Assembly: GCA_964604165.1 (NCBI GenBank) | Contig: CAZRYF010000002.1 | Span: forward strand, 62,001 to 126,000 | Length of the DNA: 64,000 bases | Origin: JAYZDK01 sp964604165 | Lineage (GTDB): Bacteria > Myxococcota_A > UBA796 > CAJQPC01 | Direction of reading: 5' to 3' | Shown: positions 57,784-64,000 of the stretch, one piece after another | How the letters are laid out: each line of letters starts with the position of its first letter | Numbering within the stretch: position 1 is the first letter of the stretch | Notes under the pieces: generated by a model | The model's input: the letters and a program-made list of their open reading frames with translations, nothing else | Told to the model about the DNA's origin: nothing | Databases searched by the model: none | Program-made: the position numbers and the translations under genes

Positions 57784-58722
57784 CTACACCTCAATTGTCA
57801 CCACGCGCTTGATGATGACGGCCCCCACAATCTGTAGGGTCAACATCATTACCATCATGAACAAACCAATGGGGGTAGTCCAGAGCCGGCGGATGAGATC
57901 TGGATCCAGCACAAACAGAATCCCGGCCAGGACAAAGGGCATGAAGGTAATGATTACGCCCTGAGACTTGCCCTGAGCGGTCAGCGTCTTGATCCGCCCC
58001 TCCACCTTCTTGCGCTCGCGAACCGTCTCCGCGATGGTGTCGAATGTCTCCGTCAGGTTTCCGCCGGACTGGCGCAGAATGTTGATGGACGTGACCATAA
58101 TCTGCACATCTTCCGTGCCGATTCGGTCCTCCAACCCAAGCAGCGCGTCTTCGAGTGGAACCCCAAGTCGCTGCTGTGAGAGCACCAGGGCAAACTCCTC
58201 AGCAATGGGGTTGTCCATTTCATCCTTCACCATGTCCATGGACTGGATCAGCGAGAGACCTGACTTGAGGCCATTGGACATGAATGTCAACCCATCGAGC
58301 ATCTGGATTTCAAACCGATCAATTCGCCTGGCCCACATGCTCTCCACCACCACCCTGGGAAGGTTGTAGCCGGTAGGAATGCCAAAGGGCCCCACCGCGA
58401 GAAACAAGGCGAAAGCCAGGCGAAACGTGTTGTAGCCGGTCCCAATGGGCAACCCCGCCAACACCGCAAAGCCCAGAAAGAAGAACACCCCCATGGACAC
58501 CAGAATCATGAGCGTGCACTGGCGGGCCGACACCGCCAGGAACATGCGATCAAAAGTCTCCACCATCCAAGCGATGTAGCCGGAGCTTCTCTTCTCAAAT
58601 GACTTGAAGATCCAGGGCGCCAAGAACCATCCCAGTACACACCAGGCCACGAATACGAAGGTCAGCACGAACCAGGCCCCGCCCGGCAAAAAGCGCCATG
58701 TGTCCAGCAACCACTCAGTCAT
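57784..58722 (-). CDS. TadB/TadC-like type II secretion F-domain protein
   Basis: A 312-residue inner-membrane protein of the T2SSF/Tad pilus type. Three to four hydrophobic segments (FVLTFVFVAWCVLGWFLAP, LGFAVLAGLPIG, LFMMVMMLTLQIVGAVII) frame the F domain with LDGLTFMSNGLKSGLSLIQSM and INILRQSGGNLTETFDTIAE. It forms the platform that works with the TadA ATPase. Only one F protein is seen although Tad systems often have two (tadB and tadC). It overlaps the TadZ-TadA gene by 4 bases (ATGA) and is the last gene of the operon in the window. Confidence 0.9.
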   Translation of the reverse strand: MTEWLLDTWRFLPGGAWFVLTFVFVAWCVLGWFLAPWIFKSFEKRSSGYIAWMVETFDRMFLAVSARQCTLMILVSMGVFFFLGFAVLAGLPIGTGYNTFRLAFALFLAVGPFGIPTGYNLPRVVVESMWARRIDRFEIQMLDGLTFMSNGLKSGLSLIQSMDMVKDEMDNPIAEEFALVLSQQRLGVPLEDALLGLEDRIGTEDVQIMVTSINILRQSGGNLTETFDTIAETVRERKKVEGRIKTLTAQGKSQGVIITFMPFVLAGILFVLDPDLIRRLWTTPIGLFMMVMMLTLQIVGAVIIKRVVTIEV

Positions 58723-60914
58723 CGGCGGCCCCTGGGAATAGGCTCATTGGCCTGGGTCTGGGCGAAGAGACCCTTGGGGAGCGCGATTCCGCGGGCTTCC
58801 AAATCGTGAACAAACCGTGGAATAAACCCGGTGGAAACAAAGTGTCCATCCACCTTGCCCTCCTTGCTCACACCGGTCTGCTTCCAGACAAAGATGTCCT
58901 GCATCGTAATGACCTGGCCTTCCATGCCGGTCACCTCGGAGATCTGGACAACCTTGCGGCTTCCATCCGAGAGTCTCGTTTGCTGAATGATGATGTCCAC
59001 AGCTGCGCTGATCTGCTCTCGAATGGCCCGAGAGGGAAGCTCCAACCCGGCAAACATCACCAGGGTCTCCAGGCGGGCAATGCAGTCCCGAGGAGAGTTG
59101 GAGTGGACCGTGGTCAAGGACCCATCATGGCCGGTATTCATGGCCTGCAGCATGTCCACCGCCTCCGCCCCACGACACTCTCCCACCACGATTCGGTCAG
59201 GACGCATGCGAAGACAGTTCTTCACCAGGTCCCGAATGTCCACCTCGCCAACCCCCTCGATGTTTGCAGGGCGGCTCTCCAGGCGCACCAAATGAGGTTG
59301 GTTGAGCTGCAGCTCCGCTGAGTCCTCGATGGTGACGATGCGCTCTCCGCTGGGAATGAAACCGGAGAGGACATTGAGCAGCGTGGTCTTACCAGAGCCC
59401 GTCCCCCCGCTGATCAGCACATTGAGTCGCGCCTCAACACAGGCACGAAGAAAGTCGGCAATTTCCGAGGTGAACGTACCGAAATTCACCAGATCCTTGG
59501 GTCCAAAGGGCTCCCGCGCGAACTTTCGAATGGTGATGCACGGGCCATCCAGGGCCAAGGGAGGGATGATGGCGTTGACGCGAGAGCCGTCCTTCAGCCG
59601 CGCGTCTACCATGGGGGACTTCTCATCGATTCGGCGCCCAAGGGGGGCCACAATTCGCTCGATCACAGCCATCAACTGAGCATCGTCGGTAAACGAGGCA
59701 TCGGTGGGGACCATCTTTCCATCCATTTCCACGAAGATGTCTTCCCGGCTGTTGACCATCACCTCGGTGATACGGTCGTCTGCGAGAAAATCCTCCAGAG
59801 GCCCAAGCCCCAGCGCCTCGTCCACCACCTCCTTCACGATGCGCTGGCGCGCATTCCGATCCTTGATCCCGGTCCCGACCTCGTCCAGAATGCGGGCTGC
59901 TGTCTGCTTGACCCGCTCTCGCAGCGCGGCTTCACGCCCTTCGTCGTCCAGATCCTTGTCAATGTTCTTGAGGTCGATGGACTCCACCATGCGCTTGTGG
60001 ATGAGCATCTTCACAGCGGTCCGCGGGTCGATCTCCGAGCGCTTTCGGCTCTTCTTGCCCCTCGCCTTCTGGTAGGCCTTCAGCTCTGCACCCAGCTCCT
60101 GGCCTCCGCCCCCTCTTCCTCCCAACACCTCGCCCAGCTCCCGCCGGGCCACCTTGTCCATTTCCTCGAGCATCCTGCGCTCCACAATCTGCCGCACGAA
60201 TTCGTCGTAGTGGCGAGAGAGCTGAGCGCGGGGGTTGCCAAGAACAAAAGGCTTGGCCTGCAGGGTGGCTTGCCGGCAGAGGGGGACGTCCTCCGGAAAG
60301 GCCACAAGAATGGGGCGCTGAAGCTTTTGGGTCACCACTTCCTGGCTCATACCACCGCTGTCTGAGAACTGATTCAAGACGACCTTCATCAGCTCCTTTG
60401 GAAAGTGGAGGGCTTGCAGTTGGTCCACAAACCGACGGGTGTGGTTGAGGACCATTGGATCCGGGGTGGCCAGGATCAGAAATGCCGAGGCTTGCTCCAG
60501 GACCTTGACGTTCATGGAGTGAATGCCGACTCCACAATCCACAATGATGTAGTCGCAGATGGGCTTCAACAGCTCCAACAGACGGCCCAGCGCTTCGGGA
60601 GACACCCCTTCCGCTTGCTGGGGGTCCAACGCAAGGGGAAGCACGCCCATTCCGGCTGGATGGGCCGAAATGTACTGCCGTACCTGGGCGGACTCCAACT
60701 TGGCAGCATAGGGCGCGAAATCGGCGAGACACTTCACCTTGCTCATTCCAAGCAACGCCTGCACATCACCACAACTCTCGGTGTCCAGGTCCAGGACCAG
60801 CACCCTTGCGCGAGTCTCCTTCAGGAAAGAGAAACCAGCGTTTACCGCGAACACGGACTTGCCGACGCCATCACGAGCGCCTCCAACCGCAATGATCCGG
60901 CACGGGCCGGCCAC
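58719..60914 (-). CDS. Fused TadZ-TadA: MinD-like localisation domain plus secretion ATPase
   Basis: A 731-residue fusion. The N-terminal ~250 residues are a MinD/ParA-type P-loop domain (GGARDGVGKSVFAVNAGF, VLVLDLDTESCGDV, YIIVDCGVG) as in TadZ/CpaE. After a charged linker (ARGKKSRKRSEID) comes the TadA/CpaF type IV secretion ATPase, with the N-domain LADDRITEVMVNSREDIFVE, Walker A SGGTGSGKTTLLN near residue 500, His-box-like TTVHSNSP, and Walker B RIVVGECRGAEA. Separate genes encode these parts in most Tad loci. It starts with GTG at 60914, just after the secretin stop. No defect is seen. Confidence 0.9.
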   Translation of the reverse strand: MAGPCRIIAVGGARDGVGKSVFAVNAGFSFLKETRARVLVLDLDTESCGDVQALLGMSKVKCLADFAPYAAKLESAQVRQYISAHPAGMGVLPLALDPQQAEGVSPEALGRLLELLKPICDYIIVDCGVGIHSMNVKVLEQASAFLILATPDPMVLNHTRRFVDQLQALHFPKELMKVVLNQFSDSGGMSQEVVTQKLQRPILVAFPEDVPLCRQATLQAKPFVLGNPRAQLSRHYDEFVRQIVERRMLEEMDKVARRELGEVLGGRGGGGQELGAELKAYQKARGKKSRKRSEIDPRTAVKMLIHKRMVESIDLKNIDKDLDDEGREAALRERVKQTAARILDEVGTGIKDRNARQRIVKEVVDEALGLGPLEDFLADDRITEVMVNSREDIFVEMDGKMVPTDASFTDDAQLMAVIERIVAPLGRRIDEKSPMVDARLKDGSRVNAIIPPLALDGPCITIRKFAREPFGPKDLVNFGTFTSEIADFLRACVEARLNVLISGGTGSGKTTLLNVLSGFIPSGERIVTIEDSAELQLNQPHLVRLESRPANIEGVGEVDIRDLVKNCLRMRPDRIVVGECRGAEAVDMLQAMNTGHDGSLTTVHSNSPRDCIARLETLVMFAGLELPSRAIREQISAAVDIIIQQTRLSDGSRKVVQISEVTGMEGQVITMQDIFVWKQTGVSKEGKVDGHFVSTGFIPRFVHDLEARGIALPKGLFAQTQANEPIPRGRR

Positions 60915-60916
60915 GC

Positions 60917-62347
60917 TTACTGTCTCACTTCTTGAAGGTTGAAGGCGTCCTTGATCTCCTGGTTTGCACTGGAGCTGGACTCATGCACCTTCGGCGTCAA
61001 AAAGACGAGGAATTGGCTCTTGGACTTCTTGTAGTCTTTGTTTGCATACAAGTTGAAGACGGCACCGGTCGTGTCGTAGCTGGGAACGCGATTGTAGCTC
61101 ACCTTGGAGAGCACCCGCTGAAGCCCTCCCACCACAATGCTCTCTCCCGCCCGACAGAACTCGCTGGTGCCCAGGGTGGTGCGATCCACCGCCTGGTACC
61201 CATTCGGTGCGACCTCTCCCAGGTCCGTGACCGAGATGCTGAGGTCCATGTCTACATCATTGCCCTGAGCGTACGGTGTCACGTCGAGCCCGATGCCAAT
61301 GTCCTTCCACTCCACGCTTGTCACGAGCCCCGTGGTCACCAGGTAGGGATACTCAAACCCGCTGAAGAGCGAGGCGGTATCACCGCTCTTTACCGCCACG
61401 GTCGGGTTTTCAAGCACGCGGGCATAGCCCGAGGACTTGGCCCGTTCCAGCCGTGGAAGCAAGGTCGAGACCGTCGCGGTGGCAGATCCCTGCCATCCTC
61501 CCCAGGCTCCCCCCTGGAAGTCTCGTTCGAAGAAGACATCCACGCCGGTGGCCATGAGAGGACGCCACTCGAATCCCCAGATGGAGGACATGCTTTTCGC
61601 CAGTTGCACGTAGTGCACCAGGATCGTGACGGTCTTCGCATGCCCGGGAATCCGTTGCACCGGACGAATCTCCAGCACATTGATCACTGCCTCGTAATAG
61701 GCGCGAGCAATGGCCTCGGCCCGACGAGATGCTGCTTCAGAGTGCACAATGCCCTCCAAAATAATCTGGCCGTTGATCAATCGAGCATCGACTCCCGGCA
61801 CGCCGATGTCATCCTGAATGACCGAGGCGATGAGCCGCTGGGACACGGGGGATAGCTCCACCTGCTGTTCCACCAATGGTTCCCTTCTCGCCAGGTCACG
61901 TACACGCTGCATCTCGTCGTCCAGCGCAACGCTGCCCAGGATGTACACGCGCTCGTTGACGATCTTGAAATTGAGGCCTTCGATGTCGTTGAGCAGCTCC
62001 TGCACGTTCTGCATGACCCTTCGAAGGTTCTTGGGAACCACCGTGACCAGCACCTTGTCTCGCAGATCCCCACGGCTGTCGTAGATCAGAAGCTCCGAGT
62101 AGCTGGTAGCGAGACCTTTCACGATGAACTCTCGCTGGCGCCCGGTCTCAGAAATCCGCAGGTCCCCAGGAGACGAACGCACGATGCGTGAAATGTCGTA
62201 AGGGGTCTTCACGATGTCCGTTGTCTTCACCACCAACAGGATGTCCGGAATGTTGTCCTCGTCGGCCAGCCCGCGTTCGGGCCAAAGAGAACCAACGACG
62301 GCGGCTGCAGCCAGGCCGATCACAAGTGCTTTCTTCAGACGTCGCAT
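60917..62347 (-). CDS. rcpA: Tad pilus secretin (RcpA/CpaC family)
   Basis: A 476-residue outer-membrane secretin. Signal peptide MRRLKKALVIGLAAAAVVGS. A pilus-assembly/N0-like domain is followed by two BON/KH-like modules (LLNDIEGLNFKIVNERVYILG, RLINGQIILEGIVHSE). The secretin core has RVLENPTVAVKSGDTASLFSG, VTPYAQGNDVDMDLSISVT and GESIVVGGLQRVLS, ending FLVFLTPKVHE. It forms the ring through which the Flp pilus passes. The ATG at 62347 is chosen because it gives the signal peptide. Confidence 0.92.
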   Translation of the reverse strand: MRRLKKALVIGLAAAAVVGSLWPERGLADEDNIPDILLVVKTTDIVKTPYDISRIVRSSPGDLRISETGRQREFIVKGLATSYSELLIYDSRGDLRDKVLVTVVPKNLRRVMQNVQELLNDIEGLNFKIVNERVYILGSVALDDEMQRVRDLARREPLVEQQVELSPVSQRLIASVIQDDIGVPGVDARLINGQIILEGIVHSEAASRRAEAIARAYYEAVINVLEIRPVQRIPGHAKTVTILVHYVQLAKSMSSIWGFEWRPLMATGVDVFFERDFQGGAWGGWQGSATATVSTLLPRLERAKSSGYARVLENPTVAVKSGDTASLFSGFEYPYLVTTGLVTSVEWKDIGIGLDVTPYAQGNDVDMDLSISVTDLGEVAPNGYQAVDRTTLGTSEFCRAGESIVVGGLQRVLSKVSYNRVPSYDTTGAVFNLYANKDYKKSKSQFLVFLTPKVHESSSSANQEIKDAFNLQEVRQ

Positions 62348-62354
62348 TTCTCGC

Positions 62355-63146
62355 TCACTGGATGTCGAACATCTTTCGACGCCGAGAGCGCACACGCTCC
62401 TGAATGCCGAGAGTCGATGGAATGGTGGCTGGACTGAGCTTTACCTCCTTCTCCGTCTCCCACAGGGAGCGCAAAGAAAGAGAGAGGTCCCCCACAGACT
62501 GGGCCATGATGAGTTTCTGGGCCTCCGAGGCCTTCACCGCCAAGGTGATGGTCGGGTTGCCCTGCAGGCCGTCGCTGGTGGATCCTCCCTCCTCACCCGG
62601 AGCGAAGCTCCTCACTGCCGCTTGTCCGATGTCGTTGCCCACGGACAGCACCCACACATTCTGAAACAAGGTGACAGTGCGGAAGTCAGATGACTCCCCC
62701 CGACCAAAGTCAAAAGTTCCGAGGACATCGACGAAGTTACCCGGACGGATGTGCCCGCCCACCGCGTTCATGACGTTGACATAGACAGCCACCGCACGGC
62801 TCTGACTGGGAACGAAGTAGGCCAGGCCCGCATCGCTGGGGCGAAGAAGCTTGGTAGCCAGCACCTGTTCTCCCTGCAGAATGGGAGAGCTTGAGATCTG
62901 CCCCACGACCAGATCCACTTCCTCGAGGGCCTGCGGCTGCTGCCACTTGGCAGGAATCTCCTGAATTTCGAACATGGTCTCATCGAGCTTCTCTGACTCC
63001 CGAACGTTTCGCGTTGCCACAACCGTTCTCTTCAGCTCGCTGAGTTGCAGCAGCTCTCGCTCTCGCTCCGCCACGTACCGACACTGGGCAAAAGTCGACA
63101 GCCCGGCCACGATGAGCGCCACCAGAAATGCCGTTGGATTCTTCAC
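62355..63146 (-). CDS. cpaB: Flp pilus assembly protein CpaB/RcpC
   Basis: A 263-residue CpaB/RcpC. It starts with GTG at 63146 with GAGG upstream. The leader (NPTAFLVALIVAGLSTFAQC) is a membrane anchor. SAF-type domain features are VVATRNVRESEKLD, VVGQISSSPILQGEQVLATKL and AVAVYVNVMNAVGGHIRPGNFVDVLG. The C-terminus is Arg-rich (RSRRRKMF). It stabilises the secretin channel. Eight bases separate it from rcpA downstream and 80 bp from the pilin gene upstream. Confidence 0.92.
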   Translation of the reverse strand: MKNPTAFLVALIVAGLSTFAQCRYVAERERELLQLSELKRTVVATRNVRESEKLDETMFEIQEIPAKWQQPQALEEVDLVVGQISSSPILQGEQVLATKLLRPSDAGLAYFVPSQSRAVAVYVNVMNAVGGHIRPGNFVDVLGTFDFGRGESSDFRTVTLFQNVWVLSVGNDIGQAAVRSFAPGEEGGSTSDGLQGNPTITLAVKASEAQKLIMAQSVGDLSLSLRSLWETEKEVKLSPATIPSTLGIQERVRSRRRKMFDIQ

Positions 63147-63226
63147 CTACACCTCGAATCTTGCGCGCGGAAACCCACCCGGCGGACAATACCAGTAGCA
63201 GACCCGGGAAGAAAGATCGCCCTCTT

Positions 63227-63445
63227 TCACCTTCGATTGTTCGATGCGGCGCCCTGGTTGCTCAACACGGTCTCAGAATTGTCCACCAGATCGTCGAATC
63301 CTTCCTGAAACCCAGGACCAAAGGCGATCCAGCCGATGGCCACAATCCCGATGACCACCACGGAGATGTAGAGCATGTACTCCACGGTGCTCTGACCGGA
63401 GCGGGCCTGTCGCCGCTGCAATCTGCCTCGCCCGGCTCCAGTCAC
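63227..63445 (-). CDS. flp: Flp-type pilin precursor
   Basis: A 72-residue prepilin that starts with GTG at 63445 in a GTGA overlap with the prepilin peptidase stop. A basic leader (RGRLQRRQARSG) is followed by the prepilin cleavage site G|QSTVEY, with the conserved Glu at position +5, and a hydrophobic helix (MLYISVVVIGIVAIGWIAF). The C-terminal part, QEGFDDLVDNSETVLSNQG, is polar. It would be the major subunit of the Tad/Flp pilus. It is easily missed because the open frame is much longer upstream in another register. Confidence 0.85.
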   Translation of the reverse strand: MTGAGRGRLQRRQARSGQSTVEYMLYISVVVIGIVAIGWIAFGPGFQEGFDDLVDNSETVLSNQGAASNNRR

Positions 63446-63912
63446 GGGGCTACCGACAGGCGCGCAAGCAACACAGCTGCGGCCACCACGGGCACCCAAG
63501 GCACACGGGTCACTGGGCCCTCCCCGTGTCGAACCCGACGCCAGATATGGGCTGGTTGAAGCCGCCCCTTCCAGAAAAGCACGGCCACCGCCGCGGGAAG
63601 AGAGAGCACATAGGTGAGCACACAAGCCCGAAGAGCCAGGGATACGCCCCAAAAACCCCCCACTGCCATGAGAAGTTTCGCATCGCCCGCGCGAATGGCT
63701 CCTCCCAACAGCCACCCCGGCAGCATCAGCACCAGCGCGAGCCCTATTCCCGACAATGCCTCCAACGCTGTCCCCCCAGTCAGCCCCATGCCAATCCCCA
63801 GGGCCATGCCACCGAAGGTGAGCTGGTTCGGCACCCGACTTCGGGTCAGGTCCGTCACCAGCGCCACTCCCACCAGGGCCGCGACCGCCACATCTGCTGC
63901 GTTTGGATGCAA
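63442..63912 (-). CDS. tadV: Prepilin peptidase (TadV/CpaA)
   Basis: A 156-residue aspartic membrane protease of the TadV/CpaA class. The two active-site Asp residues are in VTDLTRSRVPNQLT and IRAGDAKLLMAVGGFWG, the second being the family's GxGD motif in an AGD form. Several hydrophobic segments follow. It starts with TTG at 63912; GTG at 63891 is an alternative. It would cleave the Flp pilin, whose gene overlaps its stop. Confidence 0.87.
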   Translation of the reverse strand: MHPNAADVAVAALVGVALVTDLTRSRVPNQLTFGGMALGIGMGLTGGTALEALSGIGLALVLMLPGWLLGGAIRAGDAKLLMAVGGFWGVSLALRACVLTYVLSLPAAVAVLFWKGRLQPAHIWRRVRHGEGPVTRVPWVPVVAAAVLLARLSVAP

Positions 63913-63924
63913 AGAGACCAGCCG

Positions 63925-64000
63925 TCACGGGTAGGGAGACTGCACGACTTCCCGTGCGTTTTGAAAGGAAGCAGAGGTCGAGTCGCCCAGGAGCTTGAAG
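63925..64000 (-). CDS. Possible C-terminal end of an upstream gene
   Basis: One minus-strand frame at the edge of the window reads about 24 residues, ending AREVVQSPYP before TGA at 63925-63927. It would lie 12 bp upstream of tadV, as expected for the preceding gene of the tad operon. Too short for identification. Confidence 0.35.
   Translation of the reverse strand, partial: FKLLGDSTSASFQNAREVVQSPYP

Overview
The window is GC-rich and densely coded, with short intergenic gaps and many 4-base start/stop overlaps. It looks like a chromosomal scaffold from an uncultivated member of the Myxococcota (former Deltaproteobacteria). The evidence is a MYXO-CTERM-like sorting tail on a PhoX-family protein (40652-42046), a MopE-like lipoprotein with WYDGID/DCDG repeats (46113-48128), large secreted PKD-like proteins, a TonB with long poly-Pro and poly-Glu stretches, a bacterial XPB helicase with its partner, a Tad pilus operon, and one good sigma-54 promoter. 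Three runs of exactly 100 N (2843-2942, 8649-8748, 18649-18748) are scaffold gaps; each is flanked on both sides by the same short tandem repeat, so they are probably collapsed repeats of unknown true length.

Layout. 1-2721: start of an ABC ATPase, a hybrid histidine kinase and a lipoprotein. 2722-3449: non-coding repeat mosaic. 3450-6491: PKD-repeat lipoprotein ending in C-type-lectin-like and fibrinogen-like domains. 6693-7342: HepT/MntA toxin-antitoxin pair overlapping an amidohydrolase. 8749-13809 (minus): AAA+ ATPase, gpsA, class II aldolase and a frameshifted secreted protein. 13899-17746 (plus): ATP-grasp ligase, pentapeptide-repeat protein, sigma factor, anti-sigma-like protein, lgt. 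17768-21540 (minus): secreted proteins, hydrolases and degenerate hydrolases. 21588-26730 (minus): prkA-yeaH-spoVR stress-kinase module plus a fourth gene. 27025-31816: sugar epimerase, dehydratase, three glycosyltransferases and a Dam-type methylase. 31982-36146: a rifampin-phosphotransferase-like protein and proline-pathway P5C dehydrogenase. 36169-40397: XPB helicase and partner behind an unusual leader. 40410-48128: xseB, PhoX-like protein, TonB-ExbB-ExbD-ExbD, ispA, tlyA, MopE-like protein. 48138-51225 (minus): polysaccharide genes. 51415-54000 (minus): S41 protease. 54072-57120 (plus): larB, larC and a kinase-like protein without ATPase domain. 57416-57625: tiny secreted protein behind a sigma-54 promoter. 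57784-63912 (minus): tad operon with a TadZ-TadA fusion.

The most unusual features are two copies, in opposite orientation, of a MITE-like element with 17-bp terminal inverted repeats (31830-32020 and 57121-57398). One supplies the stop codon of the gene it abuts. Others of note are the 52-bp x3 and 20-bp tandem repeats at 2741-3241, four 17-bp repeats plus a stem-loop in the XPB leader, an apparent frameshift at about 10300, convergent genes reading through each other at a shared hexamer repeat (8607-8773), and two coupled degenerate hydrolases. No rRNA, tRNA or CRISPR array was recognised.
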